DNA of 64,000 nt from Protula sp. h YS-2021 (lineage: Eukaryota > Annelida > Polychaeta > Sabellida > Serpulidae), in NCBI GenBank assembly GCA_949752745.1, contig OX457026.1, forward strand, positions 48,392,456-48,456,455, given 5' to 3'. The translations under genes and the position numbers were made by a program. The notes beneath the pieces were generated by a model. The model saw only the letters and a program-made list of their open reading frames with translations, did no database searches and had not been told where the DNA came from. Shown here one piece after another: positions 1 to 11,050 of the stretch. How positions within the stretch are numbered: the stretch's first letter is position 1; every line of letters starts with the position of its first letter.

Positions 1-814
1 TTTTGCCGATACACCTCGTCGACGTGACAGCAGGCTCACTGTGGCAGATTTAAAGGAAAGATACCCAGCTTGCCAAGTGAGGGAACACAGTCATCAACAT
101 TCATTGATCGTATTAGTCAATGCTGACGAAAACACAGGGCCATTTAAGTTCCTTTTTAAAGAATCCGTTCCTTTTATAGTAGAATGTCAGGACGCAGTGA
201 AAAAAAGAAGTTTGGCTGCCTAGCTCAGACGCCAAACACTTCGGGAAAGCCAAAGGAACAATGAAGTACGCGAACAAAGGTTGTGAAAGGACAATGGAAG
301 TTAATAAGTTCTTCACTAACCTTAAAACAAGACGCGAAAATAACAAGGATCTCTTCAAATTAACAGATTTTCCAGAGAAGGGGCTCACACTAGAAGAAAC
401 CATTCCCATTTTGTTGAAGGAACTGCACAATGTTCTTCCTTTCAAGAGGTACCTGCTTCCGAGTGGACCTTTGAATTTGGCATCATCTGTGCACTGGGCC
501 ATGCACATGCCAGATGTGACAGCCAAATTTTTCTCCTCTGATTGATCCCTCACTGATACAGGCACAACCCCCATACACGTTGCTCTCGTTGATGCTGCCA
601 ACATCTGTGTTCATGCAGAAGTGTGTCCGGACAGCGTGAAAGATAAAATGAATTAGTTTCTGAAAGAGCACCTTCCGGATTATGAGGAAAGCAAGCTGAA
701 AGGACAACCGGATGCTCGCACGACAGCGTTAAAGGGTAAGGAGGTTACAGGGCTTAAAATAGAAGTCGATGACTCAAAGCAAAGTGTATCGATCATCTGG
801 TGCACATTTATGCT
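1..814 (+). pseudogene. JmjC (KDM3-like) demethylase exon, decayed
   Basis: Two reading frames (41-223 and 261-814) resemble the JmjC region of KDM3-type histone demethylases. The clearest parts are a GPLNLAS block near 470 followed by GTTPIHVALVDAAN near 570-610, where the family has a GTTxLHxD iron-binding turn followed by SDAxN. The HxD iron-ligand Asp is Ala here. The frame carries an in-frame TGA at 543-545 and a TAG at 655-657, and a frameshift is needed around 225-260. The open frame then runs to 814, directly before GTAAGT (815-820), a consensus splice donor, so this may be an old genuine exon rather than a processed copy. No continuation was found to the right. Family assignment is inference from short motifs; the stops are directly visible. 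Confidence 0.42.
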
Positions 815-820
815 GTAAGT

Positions 821-3084
821 TTAATCGAATGCGGCCCCACCGCCTACAAGCCCCACTCACCACAGCGGCGGACAGGTGTAGACCTCGCGTGCCGGTGACA
901 AGAGGTATGGCTGCATTGCTTTGATATCTTGGTTGAATGGTTTAAGCTACAGGGCTCGAAAACAATTTTTCGAGTTGGTATTCCGGACCAGTGGTTTGGA
1001 AATCTGCTGGGCCGAAATTCATTTACTGGACCGAAACATAGTGCATTAATATGAATTTTCTTTAACCGCGCGAACCGTACGATCGTACTCTATAAAGAAA
1101 ATTGCAAAGCGAAAAATCCACTATATAGAATTGCTCATATGTCTTCATATGTAGAATGAACCTGGTTTGTGGTTCATTTGGTGTGTTTTCAGCTGTGGAG
1201 GTGGGTTTGGATGTCACTCTGTACGGTCAGTTTAAAGGGTGGAGCGGGGAAGATTCGAACCCAAAAGCCTGTTTTATTTGTATATTTCGTGATTTAATTG
1301 CGTAGCTTAAGAGTTTACTTTTGTAAACTGCTGTACGTCAAATTAGTCAAACTGATGTAAACGGAAAATACATACACTATTGAAGGGCTCGATGCAAGAA
1401 TATACAGCTCAATAAAGTATTCACGGCCTAAGCTAGAGTGTAACGTGAGCATTCATACTTGTCATAAATTAAATTTGTACTTGTATGTTGATCAAAGCTG
1501 AGTATGCCATAGCTAATAGAGATCAAAATCTATATAAAAGTTCAGAGTTTACACATTTAGAGCCAATTTTCTCAAAACAGCAGATTTCAATAAGTACCTT
1601 CTTGCACTGAGCCCTAAAATTGAATATACATAGGTATTACTTATACAAATAGTATTGAAGTATTTTTGAATTGCTGTGTCGAAATGAGAGGAAGTTCTTA
1701 CACAAGCAACTTGTATAAGACAGGGCTTTACGTTAACTTTTTTTGGGCACCTCCCCGGTGTTGCAAGCAGATTTTAAATCTACCTGCCCCACATGCAGTC
1801 TTAGCTGCCCCACCTTTTTTTCTCTTCTGTTGGGCATTTTTTAGTTTTTAATTTTGATAATTTTACATATTGTTTTTCAATTATTGTATTACAAGTGACG
1901 CGACGCTCTATTTGGCGTGTGTCCAGGCATAGTCCAGCACCCACATAGAAACTGGCAACGTGCCAGTTGCTAGTATGTAGGTCAGGTGCAGCTACCGGAC
2001 ACCGATCAATGACTACAGTCGCCTACTTGACAAGTGTGTTGTTAAGTTATTACGTCACGCCAAGTCCCCGCGAATGGATCTACCTACAGGTGGGGCAGCT
2101 AACCGGACGAGTCTACCTGCCCCACCAGGCCTTTCCCCTGTCCTGGCAGGTGGGGCAGTCGTTAATGTGAAGCCCTGTAAGATTATTAAACTGCAGAGAA
2201 AGCTGAAGGCCAAAAAAAAAAGAAACAATATAGTACGCACTCAGAATGATGTATTACTTTCATTATATGCCTGTTTTTGTTATATTTTTCTGCCTTTTAA
2301 ACATTTTACCAAGCACTGTTTTTATTGTTTTCATTATGCTCAGTTGGAGCGACGCGGTATAAGTAATGCGGCCAGAGCTTGTTTATTCACAAAAATGTCG
2401 TCTGCAATGGACAATAACGACCGGCCAAATTTTGATCTGGAACTTGTCCTGTCAGGGGACGAAAATTTAATGGAGGATTCAGACGTTGACCCAATTTCTC
2501 CTAAAATCACGTGGTTCTGTGTGCTACTATGAATATATGTATAAGGGGTGCCATTCAGTCTGTCAATCAAAAACGTACTGGTTCGTTTTTTTTCTATCAT
2601 TTCTTTGTACGCGGGCCTCCAAGCATATAATAAAATATTTTTACTGAATTTGACTTTTGGACTATTCGGTAAGGTTATGGATTCTGTTGAAACTTGATCG
2701 AAAAATTAACTCAATATTTCATGCAACGTTACAAATTGAAGTGATAGTTTATATTTAAACTCAAGTAAAGCTCACGCATAGTCAGGAAGTGTGTTCTTCC
2801 TGTGTTTATCTGTTTCTCCAGAACCCTTAACCACTAAATTATGGGCTTCAGATAAAAAGTATTTGCTGCCCCAATTGAATCACAAAAGTAGCCAAACAAT
2901 ACTTTTGTAGCGTAAAAGTGAATGAACTCCTTTTTAGCTTAAGCCCATGATTTAGCGGCTAAATTTTTCGGTTGAACAGAGCATAAGGCATAAAAGTAAA
3001 CTACACGAATTCTAGCTCGTTATTGTCTATGTACTTAAATGGCATATATACAAAATATGCAATAAAATAATGACTGATGACCGA
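821..3084. other. Non-coding stretch, GTGGGGCAG-rich patch
   Basis: No supported gene. At 1780-1815 and 2085-2160 the motif CTGCCCCACC and its reverse complement GGTGGGGCAG recur at least five times, which suggests a small decayed inverted-repeat element. The rest is AT-rich with no ORF that looks like protein. Confidence 0.4.
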
Positions 3085-3725
3085 GGGGGGCCTATAGGAA
3101 AATGGTTCTGTCCGTCCGTTCGTCTGGGTGTCGCCATTTACGCTGGGTTTCTGTTCCGAGATAGATCTCCTACACCACTGAACAGAATCGATTGAAACCT
3201 GAATCAATGAGAGAATATGTGTTGTAATTGTGCCGGATAGTATCCGTTTCTTCGTTTGCCTAAAAACGGCTCGATAGGACTTGAGGAAACATCTATAAAA
3301 TTTGATGCATTGGATCTAGCTATTCCGAGCTAGATCTCCTACACCAGTAAAGAGAATCAGTTCGAATTTCAGCCAATATGGCTGAAGGCTATTGTTATCG
3401 GTCTGTCCGTCCGTCCGTAAACTTTTTTGTCCGGACGATATCTCAAAAACTAATCGGATCTTCACCACACCTTACAAGAAGAAAGTATATAAGGTGTAGA
3501 TGTGCAATTGGGGGTTTGATTTGTCACTTGACCTTCCGGTCACGTGACCGCCGCACTTCAAACATTTTCTTGTCCGGGCAATATCTCACATCGGCTGTCT
3601 TATCTATCAAAATATCCAACTTGACACCTTATATATGCGTTTCGCTCAATGGGTCGATTTTTTTGTCGACCTACTATCGTCCAAATGGTGTTTTTAGGGC
3701 GATAGAAAAACTGTCGACCTAATAT
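3085..3725. repeat. Dispersed GTCCGTCCG-type repeat, two units
   Basis: Two related units share TAGATCTCCTACACCA (3162-3177 and 3330-3345) and GTCCGTCCGT tracts (3112 and 3405), followed by phrases such as ATATCTCAAAAACTAATCGG. Similar GTCCGT-containing repeats recur near 14,170, 20,010 and 22,120. This style of dispersed repeat is common in marine invertebrate genomes. It is non-coding. Confidence 0.5.
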
Positions 3726-4409
3726 TTGCATCAAATTCTCTCTTCAACGGATGAAAAAAATTAAGTCTAAAGTATAATTGATTATAACTAAATGAACTAA
3801 TTGACACAACTGAATACTTTTTTCTAAAGTTTTGCACTTTTTAGAAATAAAACATGGGTCTTAAATGGGCTTCACGGGCAAACGTGTATTTTTTCGGTTG
3901 TAGCAAAATTTCTGTGTTGTTGCTTGTAGAGCGTATAAATTGTTTTTCGACCATTTGTCTCTTTAATTAGTTAGATTAGGACTTACGTTTTTGATTTTGA
4001 GAATTTTACGTTCAAAATAAACTTTATATCTTTGGGTGTTTTTGATGTTATATATGGTAATTATCCGCAACTGCATTATGGTGCCATCTGGTGGAAACTA
4101 TCGGCTCACTCTTCTCGTCACAAAATTTTGTGTCATTATTATTGTCAAAATGCGCATGCAAACATACTTTTCCGGTTTTATCGTAAAAAAACAACTTGGG
4201 AACACCATACACCATTGCCTTTACTTGACGACGACAACTGGGAACACCATCTCAACATCTTGCTTAACCAGCTCGTAAAATCGAAGTTTGGCGACTTGAA
4301 GAGGGAATATTCTATGCACGAGGTTTGTATTTCAAAACAGCTGACAGATGCACGTCGTAAAAGCAGTGCAAACAACGGAGAAAGTATGGTAATTTGTATA
4401 AGCCAAATA
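3726..4409. other. Non-coding stretch
   Basis: AT-rich DNA between two repeats. Short overlapping reading frames at 4032-4412 have no recognisable motif and end at the boundary of the next repeat element. I see no gene. Confidence 0.4.
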
Positions 4410-4771
4410 TAAGCCAAATCACACTTTGGACGTTCCCAATAAAAATGCGCAAAAATTATGAGTTTCAAATTAAAATAACCGGGTAAAAATGAAAGAAATG
4501 ATAGAGAGACTTCGCCTAAATATCAAATTTCTCTTGCACCAAAGGGCAATCGGGTTTTTAACAGCCCGTATGCTATTTAAAAAATTAATTGAAAGTTTTA
4601 GCAAACAGTTTCAAGTTTCAATTTCTTTTATGTTCAATGTATGAACTGTTTCTGCGATATTTCTTCTATATTTTTCTATCATTTCTTTAAATTTTTACTC
4701 GGTTCCCTCGCAGTCGAAATTCAAAATTCTTAGGCATTTTATTCAAAACACTCAAAGTGTGATTTGGCTTA
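4410..4771. mobile_element. MITE-like element with 19-bp perfect terminal inverted repeats
   Basis: TAAGCCAAATCACACTTTG at 4410-4428 is matched exactly in inverse by CAAAGTGTGATTTGGCTTA at 4753-4771, giving a 362-bp non-coding unit. A diverged third terminus (CAAAGTGCGAATTGGCTTA) lies at about 5084-5102, so a second unit or a longer composite may extend to there. The internal part is related in the same orientation to 18,610-18,900. No transposase is present. Confidence 0.65.
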
Positions 4772-5537
4772 TTCGCACTTTCGGGTATTTCTGGTGGAGG
4801 TGTTGTTTCGACTGCAAATGTTGGGGGGGATAAATTGTAAAGAAATGATAAGGGAAAATCAAAATTCTAATTGTCTTTCAACATGCACACTTTCAAATTT
4901 ATAAAGCCATCATATGATCTTTTAAAAAGTATTTTTCATATTATACAGTCTCTTTAATAACCAACATGTGAATATGTTTCTGGCAAAATGGAGTTTTGTT
5001 GATTTTTGCCGTATTTTATCATTTCATTATATCCTTGTCCCATCTGAATTCAGCCGAAACGCAAAATCTTTTCGGCAGAAGTCAAAGTGCGAATTGGCTT
5101 ATTGTGACAAATAAGCAACAGTAAATCATAAGAAAAATATGTTGTATTAGCAAAAAAGCGGTGATTCGCGCAAAGACAAACGCATGCGACTTTGCTTCTA
5201 CGACGACGGCATGTGCCGCCAGCGGTATATCCCAAAAAGCTGTGTTGCGAGGTTTACGAAGCGACAGTACTGGTACTGGCGATCGCACCTTTCAAGACCG
5301 CGGATGTCAAGAGCGCGTTGCATTGTGGGATTGAAAGGGGGATACGCTTGTCAACTGACAAACAAAAACGAAAGTAAAATATGATATTAGGCTAGAATTT
5401 ATGAATCTTAACTGAGGACGGAAATTAGCAAAGGGGTACTCTACCACAAAAAGGTCTGAATAATGGCGGACAGTGGCAGGACGTCCTAAAAACAATTATA
5501 GAGAAATTAAAGTAAAAAAAACCCATCCCTCAACCCC
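4772..5537. other. Non-coding stretch
   Basis: Holds the third terminus of the preceding repeat family near 5084-5102. The short overlapping ORFs around 5180-5380 on both strands show no protein-like composition. No gene is seen. Confidence 0.4.

Positions 5538-5596
<59 letters not shown>
5538..5596. repeat. (AAT)n microsatellite
   Basis: About nineteen uninterrupted AAT units. They create a poly-Asn run in a short plus-strand ORF, which is therefore spurious. Confidence 0.95.
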
Positions 5597-5689
5597 GATA
5601 TATCGATTCCACAAATATTCCTAAAAGAAATTTAAAGAAAGGATTGATAATGTTTAAGAGTGGTTCTCTTGAACCCTGCTAGTATGTCA

Positions 5690-5780
5690 ATACTTGCACC
5701 TGTTTCCTATTGTGGGTACAACTTCCACAGGGTGCTTTCTTCACTAGCACTCTCCGGTGATAGGCAGCAAGGCAAGTAAT
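5690..5780 (+). repeat. Diverged tRNA-derived SINE-like fragment
   Basis: TATTGTGGGT, TCCACAG and CTCTCCGGTG occur in the same order as in the better copy at 17,975-18,080, where they flank an intact tRNA T-arm. Here the T-arm is degenerate. Confidence 0.4.
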
Positions 5781-5999
5781 CAAGAAAAACTGAAATAAAA
5801 TAGGATTTCATTCAAACCTAGCATATGCATATATATAGCATTAGGGTTGTAGTTGTGCAGCTGGGTATAGATTTTGCCGTGGGCAGAAAAATTCGGCCTG
5901 CAGACTTCGTCAAAAATCTGAAAATGTCAGACCTTGAAATGGTTGGATGGGGTGTCATTTCCGCGACAGATCTCAAGAACTTAGAACTCATAGAAGGGT

Positions 6000-6325
6000 A
6001 TGTCATAGGAACTTGAAACCTTGCATGGTGAAAATATATATATACTGAATATGTGCAACGTGGCATTATTGTCAAAATGGGCCAAAAATTAACGTCGTGG
6101 GAAATTGTTAAAAATTGTGAATTTCTGGCTTGATTTTATCCATGAGACGATGTTTTGTCCGGCCGACTTCTCATAGAAGTAACTGTCAGAGGAACCTGAA
6201 ACCTTGCAAGGTGAAAATATATATGTTGAAAATGTGCAACTTGGCATTATTGTCAAAATCGGCCAAAAATTGACGTCGTAAAAATTTGTCAAATATGATA
6301 AAATTTTTGGCTTGAGACGATGTTT
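6000..6325. repeat. 184-bp tandem repeat, about two units
   Basis: GAAACCTTGCA(A/T)GGTGAAAATATATA begins at about 6015 and again at about 6199. It is followed both times by a GTGCAAC-TGGCATTATTGTCAAAAT stretch, giving a period near 184 bp. Non-coding. Confidence 0.65.
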
Positions 6326-7320
6326 GTGTGGTGTTATTTACATTTCTGTATTTGACGTTTGTTTCAGAAATACATGGGACTATTTTTTAACGTTGCCATT
6401 TCCGTATGGTCTGTAGTTAATGCCTTTTTAAGAAAAAAATTCAAATGCGGTGGCCTTTCAGGAAACCTTGCACTTTTTGCTTAAGTATTAAAGATTATTC
6501 AAAGTGTGTTATAAATGTTTAAATTAAAGTTGTTATTTTGAAAATCTGCCAAAAAATTCAAGTGAGGAAAGCTGTAAAATTCGTTAATTTTTACCTGTGG
6601 CTTTTCCATGCATTTTACTTTTACAGTAAAACCCCGGATACGGAACACCTCTACTTAAGAAACACCCCCGTTTTTGAACATTTTTTCTCGGTCCCAAACT
6701 TTTCCATTCACTAAAGTATGGGCAAAAATGGACAACCCCTCATTAGGGAACACCCCGATATTCGGAAGAGGAAACATTTCGCAGGGTCCTGTTTTCCAGA
6801 TTTGCTTTTCATTAACCCCCTCATTACGGAACGCAAGAGGTGTTAAATTTCTGGTGTTATTTACGACAGGTGTAATTTCCAGTTTTTAATCGTAGCGTCC
6901 AGATGAAAGAGACTGTTTAAACATACTTTTTTTCACGATGCAAATCAAAATATTCAACTTACTAAGATTTGTTGCGTATTCTCGCAGGGTTGTAGACGTG
7001 TAATCAGGTCAGGATCTCGGGTTTTGTCAATTTAAATCAATGCTTGTTTTATAACAATCCCCGTAGGGAGTCACGTTTATTCTTTGATATTGCTTTTGGG
7101 GAATATGCAATAAAAGTCCAACAATAATAGCCGCTGTAGCCTTGGAAATGATAACTCAAATCCACTTGAATTAGGAAGCCGTGTTGTGTCTGGCTACTGT
7201 GTGCTATTTAATAGGTGATTTGAGTCAAACAGTATGCGCTTGTTAACTTGCGAGTAAATTACTTATATGTCTCCCCCTACGGAATTTTTTTAACATAGGG
7301 GGTTTTCGTGCATTTTTTCA
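6326..7320. other. Non-coding stretch
   Basis: AT-rich DNA. Around 6630-6840 several GGAACAC(C) phrases following CAGTAAAACCCCGG look like one end of a small DNA-transposon derivative, but I could not find a matching opposite terminus. No gene. Confidence 0.35.
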
Positions 7321-7765
7321 CTTTGGCAGGCTATATCTCCAAAACAAATCGTTGGATAAGGCTCAGATGTCACAAGAAGAACACACATGCAGCTCAAATG
7401 TATAGTGCCAAGTTTTTTTTATTTTGAACTTTTTTGGCCATATTCTTGCGATATCTCCGAAACAGTTTGTTGGATTAGGCTGAAGCGTGGTAGCAAAAAG
7501 AGCCCAGATATAGTACAAATGTTTACTGCGAAGTTTTTCTTCATTTCTGTTGAAAATGTCTTTTTGGCGATTTTTCTAATTTTTGAATTTTAACTTTTTG
7601 GGCCATATTGTTGCGATATCTCCGAAACAGTTTGTTCCATTGGGCTGAAACATGGCAAGAGAAACCCATATGTAGTTAAAATGCTTACTGCGAAGTTTTT
7701 CTTCATTTTCTGTAAAAATGTATTTTTGGCGATTTTTTCAATTTGTTGTACTTTTAAGCAAGGAT
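7321..7765. repeat. Degenerate tandem repeat (ATATCTCC...CGAAGTTTTTCTTCATT), three units
   Basis: Units begin near 7329, 7451 and 7617 with ATATCTCC(A/G)AAAC and share TTACTGCGAAGTTTTTCTTC. The same family occurs inverted inside the 2.1-kb duplication (20,100-20,360 and 22,210-22,470). Non-coding. Confidence 0.6.
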
Positions 7766-8600
7766 ATTTTTCCACGTGACCTTTGGGGGCGGAGGAGACA
7801 TATCCGCTTTTGTTTTAGCAAAAACACTTGCCAATCTAGTATATTCTTCGGCTGTTTTAGTCAAACTGTTTAAAATCGTTCCTGCAGTCATTTTATTTTG
7901 TTAAATTTGCCGGTTGAAATATAAATCAAAACGTGTGGTCAATAAAATGGCCAGTACAAATAAAAGAAAAAATTGACACCAAAAGAAAAACTTGAAGTGT
8001 TACAAGAAACAAAACTCAAAAGCCAGCGAGATCTTCCCGCTTTTATTGTGCTTCATTTTGCTAAACAATCAGAACATGAATATTACTGTGAGTAACATGC
8101 AACTGCAAAAAAGTTGCTTCATGTAAGGATATCACTTTATCCTTTCACGCACCTTCCTCCAAAAAGTACTCTTGACTCCATAGTCATATCGTACCTCAGT
8201 GTTCCTCTTCCCTAGTCGCAAAGAGAAACACCTTTATTTTCTTGTTAATCACGACATTTGCGAATTTGGCATTGCATTGCACTGTTCCAGACTGTGCATC
8301 ATTCGCGTAACGCCCCTTTCTTTTCCCTGTCTTCGCATCGACACTAAGTAAGAATCAAATAAGTTATGATGTTAAAAGCGGGAGTTGACATTTTCGTCTT
8401 ATTCACAATATTTTCCCTTATTTTTCTCTTTAAATCAATCGTGCATCAAAACAACTTATGTCATGAAGTGCGTTGAAGTCCAAAACAATTCATGTAGTGC
8501 AATCGAAACAAAGACATCGCCTACTTTGACTACTCAGAATCAAAGAAAGTCTAATCAAAACCACTTAATACCACTTGATGTCAGAGTATTTGGGGTACAA
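7766..8600. other. Non-coding stretch
   Basis: AT-rich DNA with no supported gene or repeat structure. A short frame starting near 7947 (ATGGCCAGTAC) stops after nine codons. Confidence 0.35.
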
Positions 8601-9345
8601 GCAAAAATGGCAAAATGTAATCCCTGTGTGCGACACCGTTAATACTTTGGATGCTCGGGTGCCAATACATCTATCTGGGGTGCAGTTTTTTCCCAACTTT
8701 TGGGTCCAGTGCGTGAAATCACGCACTCCAAAATTTTCAGTGCGTGTTTTTTGGACATGAATGCATGATTTTTACATGAGTATGAGCTGCCATGTAACAC
8801 TTAAGCGTCCATACTTTACTGAAATAAGGCATATGTCATTAAAGTGAAACCACTGGGATTTTCAGGTGTCTGGGGAGGTGTTTGTTCGCTACCATAATGC
8901 GACACGAGCGTTTCTAGTTTGTCGTTACCCCATACGGCCAGTTCTTCTTTTGAAAGAAATGAAATAGGCCTCATAGACTTGGGATGTATAAAATCAGCAA
9001 GTGTACATAAAACTTCAATGAAAAAAAATATTTTCAAAAAAAGTCACGCACTGATCTCACGCGGATGCGTGATTTTGTGGCACCAGTGCGTGATTTTCAC
9101 GCACTGAGGGTCGGCCGAGTGCGTGATTTTTGGAGCCTGAGTGCAAAAAACGCACTCTGAGAAAAACACTGGGGGTGCAACAAGCAAAACTTATTCGCTG
9201 TGTGTACGATGCGGTTAATCTTTTGGATGCTCGGGTGACAACGTAACAAAGCAGTTATTTGGACTGCATCAGGCAAAACTTAAACCCTGTGTACACAGCA
9301 TTGTTAATACTATCACTGTTCGGGTGTCATAACAACAATACATTT
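8601..9345. repeat. Minisatellite interrupted by a GTGCGTGA inverted-repeat element
   Basis: Diverged units of a CTGTGTGCGACACCGTTAAT...GATGCTCGGGTG sequence lie at about 8621-8666, 9192-9240 and 9284-9330. Between the first two is a block (about 8708-9170) bounded and peppered by GTGCGTGA/TCACGCAC palindromes, consistent with a small inverted-repeat element inserted into a pre-existing tandem repeat. Confidence 0.45.
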
Positions 9346-9429
9346 ATTAGGGGTGTTGTCTAGAATGAGCAACATGTTCGGGATATTTCCCTTAAGAATA
9401 AATTTGACAAATGTGATAAAATTTTTATT

Positions 9430-9560
9430 TTGTTATTTTGCCATTTTTCCGTTTTTGAACTTTGCCATTTTTCCGTTGCCACTATTTCCACTTGTCACAT
9501 TTTCCGTTGCCATTATTTCCGTTGCTATTTTTGCCGTTTGCCATTTTGTCCTACACCCCC
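9430..9560. repeat. CCATTTTTCCGTT-type simple tandem repeat
   Basis: Repeated phrases of the type GCCATTTTTCCGTT occur at short irregular intervals. A related GCCGTTTTGGCC-type patch occurs at 26,408-26,495. Confidence 0.5.
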
Positions 9561-10440
9561 GTCGCCATGTCTAGTTCTTACTAGTCCTCCTTACTAATGT
9601 GGTTCAAACTTGTGCAAGGTTTCTTCAATGAACTTGAAACGCAATTATTATTCAGTAATGAAAAATAAAAATACAAAGTACTTGCCAATACGTAAATTCA
9701 ACAGCCGGACCTCGCAATGAGGTTGATCTCTGTTGCTCATAATCCAATATTCCGCGTCCTTCGCAGGAGTTATTGTTTCTCTCTGTAACCAATGAAATAA
9801 ATAATATAACAGCATAACTGCATTACTAATCAAGGTAAATTAGGATTTCATTGTGCTTTGGCTTGATGGTAGTTAATTTTGTCTCCCCAACCAAAGGGAG
9901 ACACATTGCTTTTGCAATTTCTGTGTTTGTTATTATGTGTGGGTGGGTGTGTGTTACGCTGTCTGTGCCTTTCCAACTTTGTGCGCACCATATCTAATAG
10001 AAGGCGATGTCCGGTATAGTTGAAATTCTGAATGATCAAACATGCTGTTGTGAAGTTGTGCACCTGACTTTTTGGAATGGAACCCTTTACTGGTGACGTC
10101 ACCAGTGATGTCAGAGTAGCCGATGCTTCTGCACGCGATATATCAGTAACGTAACGTCATATTAAAGTCAAACTGGGAAAGTAATGTGACGCTTCAATCT
10201 TTACTCTCCGCATGGAGCTATCCTTGTCTATGAACCCTGAATAAACTAGACCGAATTTCGCTACACGTAGCGAAATAGGACCCACTTGCAAGGGCAGAGA
10301 CACAACATATTTGGTCAAAGACACATTTTTCAGTGTTTCAACATAATTGTCAGCTTCCGGATTATTATCTTGAACGAGACCATCGAAGTGAATATAATGT
10401 AACCTCATTTGGGCACAAAAAAATCAAATTCAGTTTTCTA
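9561..10440. other. Non-coding stretch
   Basis: No supported gene. Short ORFs on both strands lack recognisable motifs. Confidence 0.35.
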
Positions 10441-10464
10441 ACCGTTTTTGAGATACTGGTCAAC

Positions 10465-11050
10465 TTGCAGTTTTTGACCTTGACCATGATGGAGGAGGTC
10501 AAGGTCACCGAGGTACCTCTTATGTAGCATTGTAATGAGCTCAAAATTGCTCTATCTCTCACCGTTTTCGAGGTGAACCGGCCTGTCGTTAAGGACGCGT
10601 GAAATCACGTGACCTTTGACCTTGATCTCAAGGTCAAGGTTAGTGATGAAAGTTTACCCTTTACTGGGTACGTTTTATGCATTCACAATGGGATTTGAGC
10701 ACCTTTAGGCTACTTTTTGTGATTTATAAGTGTTTCCAAAAATATTTTGACCTCAATTTGACCTTGACCTCTGAGGTGCAAGGTCAAAACTTTTACGGAT
10801 TTGACGACAACTCATTACCCTCTATGTCTCTGCCACATGCCGTCTTTTTACGAAACCCTGTAGGAGGAGTTTTCTTGAAACCACTTTGAGGTCAGAAAAA
10901 CTTTGACCTCAATTTGACCTTGACCTTCAAGGTCAAGGTAAAAAAATTTTGCGGATTTGACGACATCTCGTCACCCTCTATGACTGCGCTAAATTTCATT
11001 GTCCTACGTCAAATAGCGTAGGAGGAGTTTTCTGGAAACCTCCGTGACGG
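10465..11050. repeat. TGACCTTGACCT/AAGGTCA-rich tandem repeat
   Basis: At least four clusters of TGACCT and AGGTCA hexamers occur near 10,476, 10,612, 10,750 and 10,902. The last two belong to two roughly 155-bp units sharing GGATTTGACGACA and GTAGGAGGAGTTTTCT. Non-coding. Confidence 0.6.

Noticed and set aside
113..604. 163-aa minus ORF at the left edge
   Set aside because: Antisense of the JmjC-like frame; no motif.
2074..2532. 152-aa plus ORF
   Set aside because: Begins inside a GTGGGGCAG repeat and shows no domain; the acidic C-terminal end is too short to support a gene.
5473..5682. ORF with poly-Asn
   Set aside because: Created by the (AAT)n microsatellite.
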